Source: Gammaproteobacteria bacterium (lineage in GTDB: Bacteria; Pseudomonadota; Gammaproteobacteria; SZUA-152). Taken from it: DNA of 64,000 nucleotides. Below are positions 18,419 through 27,985 of the stretch, one piece after another. Below the pieces are notes generated by a model. That model was not told where the DNA came from, searched no databases, and saw only the letters and a list, made by a program, of their open reading frames with translations. Location: contig JAADGF010000116.1 in assembly GCA_013152545.1 (NCBI GenBank), forward strand, positions 186,001-250,000. Reading direction: 5' to 3'. The translations under genes and the position numbers were made by a program. Numbering within the stretch: the stretch's first letter is position 1; every line of letters begins with the position of its first letter.

Positions 18419-18565
18419 GTGCTCTCGGCATTGATTTCTGATGTGTCGATTGAGAGCGTTAAACTTCACGGACCTCTCCTAGTTCTAAACCAGATTAGCA
18501 AAGAGATAAATCTCTCAAAATTATTAGGAGCTCACGGAGATGAAATTCTTGGTTTTTTCTATTAG
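18419..18565 (+). pseudogene. transposase remnant, IS1634-like N-terminal part
   Basis: A 48-codon open stretch reads SIESVKLHGPLLVLNQISKE, then INLSKLLGAHGDEILGFF. This resembles the early part of IS1634-type transposases (a GPLLVLNQI-like helix, then GEYGDEIL). Downstream the frame is broken by many stops. The similarity is by eye and the family call is tentative. Confidence 0.45.
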
Positions 18566-18937
18566 ACCACGTCAAGTCACCTACTGGAATCTTATCAGTA
18601 TCTTTTGTATAAACCGATATCGCTCAGATTTGTTGCCTAATACAGAAAAGGCGATAGCCTGGTTGCCCTGAAGGAAATCTTCTAGACATTTTACGGTGCT
18701 TACTTTATCGACGTTCATGATCGTTTCCATTGATGGATCGTGAGCAAAAATTAAGCTTATTTCATCCCTTTAGACTCATTTTGTGCTGGAAATAAGAAGG
18801 TGCTTCAGACTCAATTGGTATTGGACAAGTCTCTTTCTTGCAGTAACACCTTCATGTTGGTAGCCTAGGCATCACTGCCATTAAGTTAAGGATTAAAATT
18901 CAAAACCAGCTATAATTCATCGGTTTTATGTAGAAAT

Positions 18938-19273
18938 ATTTTAAAAGGAAGCTGGCCGTTAATCTCAGCAAGGAATTGATTAAGAATGAGGGGTTCAAGG
19001 GGCGACACCGTCGAAATGAAACAGACTTCACTCGTCATCGAGTTTTGTCATTCGGATTGGTACTGGTGCTTGTGTTTAAGGAACAGTGTTCAATCATTGC
19101 AGCTAATGGTGAACGAAGCGATGAACTGGCTTAATACCGAACCGGTAACTCACGGCCAACGCGTATTCGCCTTGCAACGAGGACATTGCTTTACCTTAGC
19201 ATCAAGGAAGCTCCTCCTCCCGTTTTTTGTTATTCGAAAAAAATTATGCCATTTAAGGCTTCCAGTGAAATAG
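18938..19273 (+). pseudogene. frameshifted IS4-like transposase remnant
   Basis: One frame reads LIKNEGFKGRHRRNETDFTR followed by HRVLSFGLVL. After about 19085 the continuation moves to another frame: RNSVQSLQLMVNEAMNWLNT and EPVTHGQ. This order (RRNETDFTR, hydrophobic helix, SLQL.LNEAMNWL, PVT) fits the N-terminal part of IS4-type transposases. The DDE catalytic part is absent. The element is dead and no terminal repeats are found. Confidence 0.65.
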
Positions 19274-19296
19274 GTATTGTACGTTAAAAATGACAA

Positions 19297-19737
19297 ATGA
19301 ATACATTTGATAAACTCGGAATTATCGCTGACGCATACAATCCAGCATTACTAATCGTGTTATTTTTCCATATTATCAATGCAGCATATCAAAAGAACTG
19401 GCTTAAAACAGAGTTATTGTTATCTAGCTCAATTCTTGGAATTGGGTTTGTATACTTGGTGATGTTCATTGATAAAAAATTAAGTGTTTGGTACGGCCTA
19501 GGGTTAGACTATAGTACGCATACCGCTTTGTCAGTATGTCTCGTATTTATATTGATTCGCATCACAAAACAATACTCAAAAACTCTAATTATTTCACTCA
19601 TGACATATTTTTTGTTAATGCTGTATCAGCAGTACCATTCACTAATGGATATTTTAACAACGTTTGTTGTAATACTATTAATGTTGAGTACAGCGATGCA
19701 TTTAAGAAAGCGTTCATTGCATAAATTATGGGGGTAA
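19297..19737 (+). CDS. small membrane protein, PAP2-like
   Basis: The 146-residue protein has four or five hydrophobic helices. Two motifs recall the PAP2 phosphatase superfamily: YSTHTA in place of PSGH, and HSLMD (HxxxD) about 40 residues later, the spacing of that superfamily. The first PAP2 motif (KxxxxxxRP) is not present, so the protein may be a reduced or inactive member acting on lipid phosphates in the inner membrane. The start at 19297 is the only one upstream of the first helix and has no good Shine-Dalgarno. It lies right after the transposase graveyard. Confidence 0.5.
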   Translation: MNTFDKLGIIADAYNPALLIVLFFHIINAAYQKNWLKTELLLSSSILGIGFVYLVMFIDKKLSVWYGLGLDYSTHTALSVCLVFILIRITKQYSKTLIISLMTYFLLMLYQQYHSLMDILTTFVVILLMLSTAMHLRKRSLHKLWG

Positions 19738-20163
19738 AGAAACGTGTATACACATAGGCGCTCTGGATTAATTGTCATAAATATCAATTAGTTGCAGCAG
19801 ACTCCTTTAAAATTCGTTAATTTATTTTTGCAAACAATTAAATTCACGAAAGAAAAGGCAACATTCTAAATATTCTTAAGTAAATCTTTGAGTAGACAAT
19901 GCCTGCTCAAGATAAACGAACCTAATTATCTCATCTGAAATTTGTCTCAAGTTTTGTTTTTTTGTTTCATTGACGATACAAAAGCATCATCTCTTGAATC
20001 GATAAGAAAATTCATGATTAACACGTTTAAAATTCGCATAAGTAAAGGCGCTTTCTGGGAACGTTTATCTCAGAAAAAATTTAAAAATATACCCATAACG
20101 ATTGAAATTTAGGCATAGATAGCGCAGAAAAAAGAAGCATCCAGAACACCGGTAAACGATCGC
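19738..20163. other. A/T-rich gap with one repeat end
   Basis: No supported gene. The stretch 20097-20118 (AACGATTGAAATTTAGGCATAG) is a degenerate end of the family A repeat described at 21299. Confidence 0.4.
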
Positions 20164-20664
20164 TTAGTTGTTACTAGCAGATGCGGCCTTGGCTTTGGCA
20201 TTCACTTCACGTTGTATACGCAAGCTCTCGGGGGGCCAACGGCTTTTAATATAGGCGAGCACAGCCCAGATATCCGCATCGCTTAAGGTTTCTTTCCATG
20301 CAGGCATATCGGTTTGGTAATTTTCTGGTGCATTAGGCGGCACTAACCCAAACTTTGTTATATCGAAAAGAACCTGATCAGGATGATGCCAGGTATGACC
20401 AGTTTCGTCATGAGGGGGGGCTGGCAATTTTCCATCAGGTTTGCGTATGCGCCAGTTTGCTTGCCCCTCTAAATTGCGGCCATGACACAAAGCACAAAAT
20501 CGGCCATAGATTTTTTTGCCCTGCTGAACTTGTGTGGTATTTGCTGGGTTTGCTGGCATGTCTGGTTGTGCCGCGGTAACTTCGTTGGAGTATGATTGGA
20601 ATACGAGTACAAGCATACCAGTAACCGTTGCTAATAAATATTTTTTCATCAATCGTGTTATCAT
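20164..20664 (-). CDS. exported monoheme cytochrome c
   Basis: The 166-residue protein has a signal peptide (MKKYLLATVTGMLVLVFQSY) and a single heme site CALCH, followed by GRNLEGQANW. A later TDMPAWK probably supplies the Met ligand, and WAVLAYIKSRWPP is the usual C-terminal helix of class I cytochromes. It should carry electrons in the periplasm. I placed the start at ATG 20664 with AGGGAA upstream; the frame runs to 20814 with an unlikely leader. It lies downstream of the DUF6488 gene but 890 bases away, so it is probably its own unit. Similar cytochromes often sit near copper genes. Confidence 0.8.
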   Translation of the reverse strand: MITRLMKKYLLATVTGMLVLVFQSYSNEVTAAQPDMPANPANTTQVQQGKKIYGRFCALCHGRNLEGQANWRIRKPDGKLPAPPHDETGHTWHHPDQVLFDITKFGLVPPNAPENYQTDMPAWKETLSDADIWAVLAYIKSRWPPESLRIQREVNAKAKAASASNN

Positions 20665-21298
20665 TGCTGTATTCCCTATTTTATAGTGTGCTCTATCCGC
20701 CTCGTAATGGATAGGCTTATATTGAGGCAGTTTAGGGTTGATTTTCCTGCTATAAATGCAGCATTGGCATAATGAAGACCTATCCTCTCCCCTACACCCA
20801 AAAGTACCGCCCAAAAACCACTGCCAAAAGCGGTATGAACAAAAGCACTTAATATCCTAAATTATCTGCCACAATGGCATGTACTTCCTATCCATAACGT
20901 TATCTAATGTATTCATCGCTGGAATTAGTGGTTTGTGTTAGCGCTAAACGACGGACGTAATTCACCTGCTTGACAAAAACCGCATTGAAATACTTATTTA
21001 CTGCACCATAGAAATTGCACGGCGTTAGGATTATGGTAGGGCAAGGGCAAGCCTTCGGTGCTTGCAATTGACCGATTTTATAAACCGACGATACAGGTAT
21101 GACATCGGATTTAACTCACCAATCAGCAGCGCTGTACATGAACCGTACAAAATCCTTTCATCGCCAACGTTGGCATTAACGTTGCTGCTTATTTCAAGCA
21201 TTTTCCTTACGTAGCACTCCTTAGCCGAGACCCTAATGGCCTCCAAAATGCCAACAATAACGAATTGGGGATAGCTTTGCAAATACCACTAATATATA
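20665..21298. other. gap without a supported gene
   Basis: An 83-codon minus-strand frame (21031-21282) has no family match and no ribosome site. It includes GGGCAAGGGCAAGCC with a partial hairpin. Nothing else is clear. Confidence 0.35.
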
Positions 21299-21497
21299 CC
21301 CAAAACGTTTAAGATTTAGGTTATTAGTGTGTGCCATATTCATTTTATGGCACCAAATTTTATGGCACCAAAAAGTAGGCGCTTTTAGGCGAGGTAAAAC
21401 GACGCGTATAATAGCGGGGCTATTGCAAGGCATTTCGACGCAGCCATGGAATTAAGAGGGTGCACATCTTTACACCTAAATATCAAACGCTATGGGG
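21299..21497 (+). repeat. MITE-like element, family A, copy 1
   Basis: About 200 bases with imperfect terminal inverted repeats: left CGTTTAAGATTTAGG, right CCTAAATATCAAACG. The interior (GTGTGTGCCATATTC, TTTTATGGCACCA, CTATTGCAAGGCATTTC, GCCATGGAATTAAGAGGG) aligns along its length with the copy at 49275-49447 read in reverse. This copy has an internal duplication of TTTTATGGCACCA. It encodes no transposase, so it would need one in trans. Confidence 0.75.
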
Positions 21498-21554
21498 CTT
21501 ATTTATCGTAATTACGAATCAGTTTTCTGAGGGACGGGAGACTCCCCCTCGGTG

Positions 21555-21899
21555 TTACTTCCCTGTATAATTTGCGGCGAGATATTCACCACCTAATGTC
21601 AGAAAAACATAAAGGGTTTGTTTTGCGGGATCATTTAGGGTTTTGTTCTCAAAAACAACCACCCATTCCAAATGCTCGTTAAATGTTTTCTGTTCTGTTT
21701 TCATGACTTTTATTGATTTCCAACTTTTGTCTATTTTGCCATTATCAGCAAGTCTGATGACATTTTTTATCGCCGTTGCTTCAGCTTGGCTTTGACTGAC
21801 AGGTGTATGGGAATGTGAGTGGTCATGATCCGTTCCAGCAATGGCTGTCAACGAAAAAAAACTTAAGATCAAGGCAAAAATAATTGTTTGAATTTGCAT
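21555..21899 (-). CDS. DUF6488 family exported protein
   Basis: The 114-residue protein has a cleavable signal peptide ending near AIAG and then a His-rich stretch DHDHSHSH likely to bind metal. The rest has a small alpha/beta pattern with LEWVVVFEN and LYVFLTLGGEYLAANYTGK, which I associate with the DUF6488 family found near RND metal pumps. It should be periplasmic and could act as a metal carrier or sensor. The start has TAGGAG upstream. It lies 12 bases after the HupE-like gene and is probably co-transcribed with it. Confidence 0.7.
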   Translation of the reverse strand: MQIQTIIFALILSFFSLTAIAGTDHDHSHSHTPVSQSQAEATAIKNVIRLADNGKIDKSWKSIKVMKTEQKTFNEHLEWVVVFENKTLNDPAKQTLYVFLTLGGEYLAANYTGK

Positions 21900-21911
21900 A
21901 CCGATAATCTC

Positions 21912-23111
21912 CTAGAGTGAATCAATGCTATCATGGACTGTCCTGTTTGACTTTCGTGCTGGATCGGTTTGAGGTTGTGGTAATGCCTTCTCTAAATCCA
22001 AATGCTGATAGTCACCTTTCGTTTTTAATTCAATGGTAACTGGGGAGCGGGTATTGTTTTTCCAATACCAGCCGTGAGTACCTTCAAAGGTCGTGGTGAA
22101 AGATCCGCTTGATTGACTGTCGGTACTCTTTTTAAAGCTATCGAAGTAACCCGTAGTATCACCTGCTGGTTCACCGTGAAAATCAAAAAATAACTCTGCT
22201 CCGTTAGTTTTCCATGAATATTCGAAGCTTGCACCTTTCAAAACATATAACTTGTATTCCATATCATCCCTAGCGGGAATAGTTATGCTAAAAATATCTT
22301 TCCATTGCGTGTGTTGTACCGCACCAGCATTCGCTGCTACTTTAGCGTTGCTCAATTTCTGAAAAGGTTCCCCGCGCACAACCAGTTCTGCCGCGTTACT
22401 GGTATGTTCGTAACCGTGCATTTGCATGAGGAATAGCCAGCTCCCCAGCAATATCAGGCCATAGTTTGCGATCAGGCTAACGGTCTGAAAAACATGACTT
22501 TTTCGCCAGGCAGCAATGAGCAGCAGCATCAACGCCAGTGCGCCAATTTGCCCCAGTTCGATACCAACATTAAATGAGATGATATTGAGTAATAAGTTGT
22601 CTTCGCTTAACGGTAACTCTTGCAACCGGGTGGACAACCCAAAGCCGTGAATCAAACCAAAACCAACAATCATCAGCATCATATTGGGTGGATTGACATG
22701 AAGGTATTTGCGAAAGCCATCGATGTTCGCAAAAGCGATATAACAAACACTCAGCGCAATCACCGCATCGATAATAAAATAGTTAAGCTGGATAGCGTTA
22801 AACGTGGCGTAGATCAGTGTAACACTATGACCAAGTGTAAATGCTGTGACATATTTGACGATATCGCGAAAAGTGCTCAGAAAAAAAACAATTCCAAAAA
22901 CAAAGGCCAAGTGATCGTAACCGGACAACATATGCGTTGCACCGATCCACATATAACGCAGATTACCGCCTTCAACAATGGCTGTTTTTTCGGCCTCAGA
23001 CATACCGTGCCCGTAAGCATATTGTAATAATGCTTGTAATAATGCCGTAACGACAAAAAAGACAGCCACAATGACGGGAATATTATTGGGTTTCGATAGT
23101 ATTTTTCTCAT
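21912..23111 (-). CDS. HupE/UreJ-like membrane protein with C-terminal domain
   Basis: The 399-residue protein has an N-terminal helix, then HupE/UreJ-type transmembrane helices with metal-site motifs GYDHLAF, TLGHSVTL, HGFGL and FNVGIELGQ (about residues 60-185). A non-HupE extramembrane domain follows from about residue 235 (WKDIFSITIPARDDMEYKLY). HupE/UreJ proteins are thought to move nickel or cobalt across the membrane. The added domain, rich in aromatic and charged residues, is of unknown role. It sits between the RND pump genes and DUF6488, which suggests handling of the same metal. The start at 23111 has no strong Shine-Dalgarno. Confidence 0.75.
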   Translation of the reverse strand: MRKILSKPNNIPVIVAVFFVVTALLQALLQYAYGHGMSEAEKTAIVEGGNLRYMWIGATHMLSGYDHLAFVFGIVFFLSTFRDIVKYVTAFTLGHSVTLIYATFNAIQLNYFIIDAVIALSVCYIAFANIDGFRKYLHVNPPNMMLMIVGFGLIHGFGLSTRLQELPLSEDNLLLNIISFNVGIELGQIGALALMLLLIAAWRKSHVFQTVSLIANYGLILLGSWLFLMQMHGYEHTSNAAELVVRGEPFQKLSNAKVAANAGAVQHTQWKDIFSITIPARDDMEYKLYVLKGASFEYSWKTNGAELFFDFHGEPAGDTTGYFDSFKKSTDSQSSGSFTTTFEGTHGWYWKNNTRSPVTIELKTKGDYQHLDLEKALPQPQTDPARKSNRTVHDSIDSL

Positions 23112-23468
23112 GTCTGCACCGTTTATTGAGCTTAAGTGACGCTTTACCAGCGAGGTCTTCTCGAACCGTCCCTGTGTGACCTGACATCATCATCCTAAAC
23201 AACTCGATTGGATCACAGAAGCGCGCACACTTGATGCATTGCACGCCTTTCTGCATCCAACTGAGTTTTCCAGGATAATGGATCGCATATAAACCCTCAG
23301 AGGCATACCTTTCCCTCTGAGGATTATCATTCCACCAACAGTGCTATTGATTGCCACAATAAATTTTAATCATGGCCTTTAATGATACTGTTAAACACCG
23401 TGATTTAATCAGTTATTTACGCATTATAAACAACCACCACACTGGACAATCATTGCATTCAGCAACGT
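23112..23468. other. gap between DUF3240 and HupE-like genes
   Basis: No gene is seen. It separates the RND operon from the HupE-DUF6488 unit and probably contains a promoter for the latter; no clear -35/-10 pair can be named. Confidence 0.4.
23295..23322 (-). terminator. hairpin after the RND pump genes
   Basis: CCTCAGAGG and CCTCTGAGG form a 9-base perfect stem with a 10-base loop, 150 bases below the last pump gene. On the minus strand only GTTTAT follows, so termination would be weak or factor-aided. Confidence 0.4.
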
Positions 23469-23777
23469 TCACAAATGTCCATTTTGCTCTACTGCGGTGA
23501 CCCAATATATGCCATGATTTTTAATACCATCCGGTTTGTGGCGTAAAGTATCAAGTACCGATGCCACATCATCGTCCTGTAGCAAAATATCCACCCGCAC
23601 TCGCGGCGTATAGCCAACCACTTTATCCCGCGCGGAAAGGAAGGGGTCACTTTCAACTTGTACCCCGTGCCCTTCGGCATGACTAAAAGTAAAACCTGGT
23701 ACCTGCTTCATGCTACGTAACTGATCAGCCAAATCTTGCTGTATATTAGTGTGAACAATAAGTGTTAGATGTTTCAT
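23469..23777 (-). CDS. DUF3240 family protein
   Basis: This 102-residue protein has the ferredoxin-like, P-II-type pattern of the DUF3240 family (LTLIVHTNIQQDLADQL, GFTFSHAEGHG, RVRVDILLQDDD, GIYWVTAVEQ). These proteins lie directly after CzcA/CusA-type pump genes and probably bind to or regulate the pump; the mechanism is not known. There is no signal peptide. It starts 2 bases after the pump gene stop, so it is translationally linked. Confidence 0.8.
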   Translation of the reverse strand: MKHLTLIVHTNIQQDLADQLRSMKQVPGFTFSHAEGHGVQVESDPFLSARDKVVGYTPRVRVDILLQDDDVASVLDTLRHKPDGIKNHGIYWVTAVEQNGHL

Positions 23778-23779
23778 GC

Positions 23780-26700
23780 TTATTTCTCCGCCGTAAGCTG
23801 GCTTTTACGTTCTGACCTTTCTTCCATCCAAGCATACAAGGTGGGTAGCAAGATTAAGGTCAACAAGGTAGACGAAAATAAACCGCCGATGACGACGACA
23901 GCTAAAGGTTGCTGCAATTCAGAACCGGGGCCTGTGGCAACCAATAAAGGCACCAAACCCAAGCTAGCAATCAGCGCCGTCATTAGCACCGGCCGCAAGC
24001 GCCGTTCAGCACCTTCCTGTACAGCCTGTGCAACACTTCGCCCGGCTGCACGCAACTGGTTGAAGTAACTCACCATCACAACACCGTTTAATACCGCTAC
24101 ACCAAACAACGTGATAAAACCAACCGAAGCTGGTACCGACAAGTATAACCCTGATAAGTACAGACTCACCACGCCGCCGATCATGGCGAACGGAATATTA
24201 AGAATAATCAGCCCGGCCTGACGTAAAGAACGAAAGGTGGTGAACAGCATCACAAAAATAAGTGCAATGGAGATAGGTACCACGAGACCAAGACGTGCAG
24301 AAGCACGTTGTTGGTTCTCAAACTGACCACCAAAAGTAACATAATAACCTGACGGTAATGCCACCTCAGCTTCAATCGCAGCACGAACCTCATCGACAAA
24401 CCCTACCACATCACGGCCTTCAACGTTAGCCTGTACGACCACCTGACGTTTGGCCGACTCCCGGGCAATTTCCACTGGCCCGTCTACTTCTGTGATGTCG
24501 GCCAAGCTGCTAAGCGGTATTTTCTCCCCACCGGGAGTTTCCACCCACAGCGCACCAATGGCAGCAGGAGAGGTACGCGCCTGTTCTGGGTAACGCAGTT
24601 GCACGCCAATGCGCTGATTACCCTGAATGACTTCGGTAACCACACGTCCCCCCACGGCCACTTCCACAAGCCGGTTGATGTCTTCAACATTAATACCAAA
24701 ACGGGCAATGGCTTGAGGCCGTATCCCTATTTGCAGGTAAATCTGACCCGACAATTGACCACGAAACACATCGACCGCACCTGGCACTTCGTTCACTAGC
24801 GCCTCAATTTGCTTGGATTTTTCTTCCAGCACCTTGAGATCATCACCATAGAGTTTAATCGCCATGGCGGCACGCACACCCGTCAGCATTTCTGAGACAC
24901 GCATATCAATGGGCTGGGTAAAGGCGTAATCGATACCAATAAAGCTGTCGAGTTTTTCACGTAGCTTATTTTGGAACTCATCAAGACTCACGGTCCATTC
25001 ATCGCGAGGTTTTGTGATCAAAAAATTATCAGTCTGATTAAGCCCCATAGGATCAAGACGCAGCTCATCAGCACCGGTACGTGACACCACGCCAATGACC
25101 TCGGGCAATTCCATCATCGCTTTCTGGTAAGGTTCATCCAGTTGCAGCGAACGCTCCAGGGAAATACTGGGCAGTTTCTCGATAATGATCACTGTGGTAC
25201 CTTCGTCCATCACGGGCATGAATTCTTTGCCAATCAGGGGAAATAAGACACCGGCCACCACCAACGCCACAAGTGCACCACTGACTGCCGTCTTGCGCTT
25301 TTTTAACGCCCAATGCATTACCGGTAAGTAGGTGCGTTTTAACGTGCGCAATACCCAACCGTCATCCTCGTGCCCACCTCGCATCAGCAAACTGGCGAGG
25401 ACCGGGATCACCGTCAAAGACAATATTAACGAACCCAGTAAAGCGAAAGAGGTGGTAACCGCCAGTGGCGTAAACATTTTGCCTTCCAAGCCGGTCAAAC
25501 TGAACAATGGCAAAAACACCACAATGATGATAAGACTACCCGAAATAACTGGTGTGGCGACTTCCAATGCTGCGCGGTAGACAAGGTGCAGCCGACTAAC
25601 TCCGGGCGGTGCATGGCTGAGCCGTGTATGAATATTCTCCACCACCACTACTGCCGCATCCACCAGAATACCGATAGCGATCGCCAGTCCACCGAGAGAC
25701 ATAAGGTTGGCACTGACATTGAACAAATGCATCATGATAAAGGTGAACAGCACCGATAGCGGCAAAATCACCGCCACGGTAAGAGCCGCACGCAGGTTAC
25801 CTAGCATCACCACCAGCACCAACAGTACCAAAATAACAGCCTCACCCAGTGCCTTTTCCACTGTCCACACCGCCGCAGTTACCAGTTCGGTACGGTCATA
25901 GAAGGGCACGATACGTACCCCATCGGGTAACGCCGATTTCAGTGCTTCCAACTCACGCTTGACACCATCAACCGTACTACCACTGTTAGCGCCTTTGCGT
26001 AATAACGCCAGCCCCGTCACCACCTCACCTTCGCCATCGGCAGTGACTGCACCGTAACGAGTCAATGAATTTACACGCACCTCAGCCACGTCGCTGATAT
26101 GTACGGGTATACCGTTACGGCTAGCAACCGTTATACTGCGAATGTCCTGGAGGTTGCGCAACTGTCCATCGGTACGCACCAACAATACTTCGTTATTGCG
26201 ATTAATGCGATCACCGCCAGCATTGCGGTTATTATTCTCAAGCGCAGTTTCCAGGTCATAGAGATTCAGTCCATGTGCCTGCAAGGACTCAGGGTTCGCA
26301 ACAACCTCGAACACCTTAACTTCACCACCCAGTGAATTAACGTCGGCCACGCCGTCTACCGTGCGCAGACGCGGACGAATCACCCAATCCTGAATGCGAC
26401 GCAGTTCCTGGTTACTGTAGCCATCACCTTCAACACGATACATGTAGCCTTCGCCCAGCGGTGTTGTTATGGGTCCAAGTCCACCTTCCACGCCCTGGGG
26501 TAGCTCACCCCACACCTGATTAAGACGTTCGGCTACCTGTTGGCGCGCCCAATAGATGTCAGTGCCATCCTCGAAATCGATAATGATAATACTCAAGGCG
26601 TATTTAGTGATGGAACGTAATACAGTCTGTCGCGGCAGGCCCTGCATTTCCACCTCAATGGGAAAGGTAATGCGACTTTCCACCTCGGTAGGCGAAAGCC

Positions 26701-26863
26701 CTGGCGCCTTGACGATAACCTGCACCTGTGGTGCAGCAATATCAGGAAAAGCATCGATGGGTAGGGTTTTAAAAGCCCACAAACCCGCCGCAACAAGGGC
26801 TGTCGCCAGCAGCATAACCATCAGCCGCTGGATCAGGGAAAAACGGATCAGGGATGCAATCAT
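23780..26863 (-). CDS. czcA: heavy-metal efflux RND transporter
   Basis: The 1027-residue protein is an inner-membrane proton antiporter of the HME-RND family, the pump of a tripartite system from periplasm to outside. It has the family opening SLIQRLMVMLLATALVAAG, then PIDAFPDIAAPQVQV, and two blocks of membrane helices around two periplasmic loops. The helix 4 motif reads AIAIGILVDAAVVVVEN. This differs from the DFGxxxDGA form of true CzcA (zinc, cobalt, cadmium) and partly recalls the VDAA form of CusA, so the metal is uncertain. The gene follows czcB with only 3 bases between. Confidence 0.88.
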   Translation of the reverse strand: MIASLIRFSLIQRLMVMLLATALVAAGLWAFKTLPIDAFPDIAAPQVQVIVKAPGLSPTEVESRITFPIEVEMQGLPRQTVLRSITKYALSIIIIDFEDGTDIYWARQQVAERLNQVWGELPQGVEGGLGPITTPLGEGYMYRVEGDGYSNQELRRIQDWVIRPRLRTVDGVADVNSLGGEVKVFEVVANPESLQAHGLNLYDLETALENNNRNAGGDRINRNNEVLLVRTDGQLRNLQDIRSITVASRNGIPVHISDVAEVRVNSLTRYGAVTADGEGEVVTGLALLRKGANSGSTVDGVKRELEALKSALPDGVRIVPFYDRTELVTAAVWTVEKALGEAVILVLLVLVVMLGNLRAALTVAVILPLSVLFTFIMMHLFNVSANLMSLGGLAIAIGILVDAAVVVVENIHTRLSHAPPGVSRLHLVYRAALEVATPVISGSLIIIVVFLPLFSLTGLEGKMFTPLAVTTSFALLGSLILSLTVIPVLASLLMRGGHEDDGWVLRTLKRTYLPVMHWALKKRKTAVSGALVALVVAGVLFPLIGKEFMPVMDEGTTVIIIEKLPSISLERSLQLDEPYQKAMMELPEVIGVVSRTGADELRLDPMGLNQTDNFLITKPRDEWTVSLDEFQNKLREKLDSFIGIDYAFTQPIDMRVSEMLTGVRAAMAIKLYGDDLKVLEEKSKQIEALVNEVPGAVDVFRGQLSGQIYLQIGIRPQAIARFGINVEDINRLVEVAVGGRVVTEVIQGNQRIGVQLRYPEQARTSPAAIGALWVETPGGEKIPLSSLADITEVDGPVEIARESAKRQVVVQANVEGRDVVGFVDEVRAAIEAEVALPSGYYVTFGGQFENQQRASARLGLVVPISIALIFVMLFTTFRSLRQAGLIILNIPFAMIGGVVSLYLSGLYLSVPASVGFITLFGVAVLNGVVMVSYFNQLRAAGRSVAQAVQEGAERRLRPVLMTALIASLGLVPLLVATGPGSELQQPLAVVVIGGLFSSTLLTLILLPTLYAWMEERSERKSQLTAEK

Positions 26864-26866
26864 AAT

Positions 26867-27985
26867 CTATTCGCCCCCTTGGTACTGCCAATGGGATTTG
26901 AGTTCCGCCACACCGCTGCTAACGATGGTTGTGTTTACCTCAATGCCATTAAGAATGGGAACCCAGCCATCTGTTTCAACGCCGGTTTTCACGGCAACTG
27001 TCTCAAACCGTCCCTCGCCTAACACTTTAAACACATAGTTCTGGTCACCGACCCGAAACACAGCCCGAGCTGGCACCATCAACCCTTGACTGGCGACACC
27101 GTTGAGCCTCACCTCGGCATACATACCTGGACGTAACCGTCCGTCCGGGTTGGCTAACACGATACGGCCGGTCAGCGTTTGGCTTTGCGCGTCCACCTCA
27201 CCACCCAGGGATTTCAGTTCCCCCCGATACAATTGGCCTGGACTGGCCTGCACACGGATTTCAGCCTCAACACCTGTTTTGACTTGTGACAAACTAGCAA
27301 CCGGAATTTTCACCATGGCCCACAAGCTGCTGAGATCATCTACTTGAAAAGCGGCCTGCCCGGCACTGAGCAACTGACCGGACTCAACATCCACTCCTGT
27401 CACCAGACCATCAATGGGGCTAATTAGATCAAATACTGCCAACCGATTAGGTTGTTTGGCCAAGCGTTTAACCTGTTTATCAGAAAGCCCCGTTAACGAT
27501 AATAAACGGCGCCGTGCATCCAGTGTGGCACGGGCACTTTTAAATTCACTGTCCACTTTAAGCCAACGACTCTCTGCCACTACGCCATCTTTCCACAACC
27601 CTTCGATGCGAGTGCGATTAGCATCGGCTAATTCAAAACGTGCCAATGCCTCCAGATATTCAGCCTGTGCCTGGCCCAGGCTGTGGCTACGTAACCGTGC
27701 CAATACTTGACCTTTGTGCACCTCTTCATGGGCCACAACCTGCAATGTGGTCACTATGCCATCGACCACAGGTGCAATACGATGTGTTTTACGCCGATCA
27801 GCAGTGAGAATAGCGTTTAGCTTTAAGTGCCTGAGGCTTTCACGGTTACTGACCGTCGCGGTGGTCAAATTAATATTTGCCAATTGCGCCTTAGTAAGTT
27901 GCAGTTGCGCCGCAAATACTGATGCCGAGGTTAATAAAAAAATCGAAGTCACTAAAATAATTAAAGTCGTTAATTGCTTATTCAT
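26867..27985 (-). CDS. czcB: RND efflux periplasmic adaptor
   Basis: The 372-residue membrane-fusion protein has an N-terminal signal helix and a biotinyl-lipoyl-like half motif (APVVDGIVTTLQVVAHEEVH). A coiled-coil hairpin follows (ARFELADANRTRIEGLW, VDSEFKSARATLDARR), then the second lipoyl half (LISPIDGLVTGV) and a beta-barrel with PGMYAEVRLNG. It bridges CzcA and CzcC. Its start overlaps the end of czcC by 8 bases, which implies coupled translation. No His-rich metal-binding N-terminus is present. Confidence 0.9.
   Translation of the reverse strand: MNKQLTTLIILVTSIFLLTSASVFAAQLQLTKAQLANINLTTATVSNRESLRHLKLNAILTADRRKTHRIAPVVDGIVTTLQVVAHEEVHKGQVLARLRSHSLGQAQAEYLEALARFELADANRTRIEGLWKDGVVAESRWLKVDSEFKSARATLDARRRLLSLTGLSDKQVKRLAKQPNRLAVFDLISPIDGLVTGVDVESGQLLSAGQAAFQVDDLSSLWAMVKIPVASLSQVKTGVEAEIRVQASPGQLYRGELKSLGGEVDAQSQTLTGRIVLANPDGRLRPGMYAEVRLNGVASQGLMVPARAVFRVGDQNYVFKVLGEGRFETVAVKTGVETDGWVPILNGIEVNTTIVSSGVAELKSHWQYQGGE

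Noticed and set aside
21031-21282. 83-codon minus-strand frame
   Set aside because: No start signal or match; it lies in a decayed gap next to a MITE-like element.
20900-21300. attC-like inverted cores (GTTAGCG, CGTTGG) in the gap
   Set aside because: The short matches do not pair into a proper folded site and have no cassette on either side.
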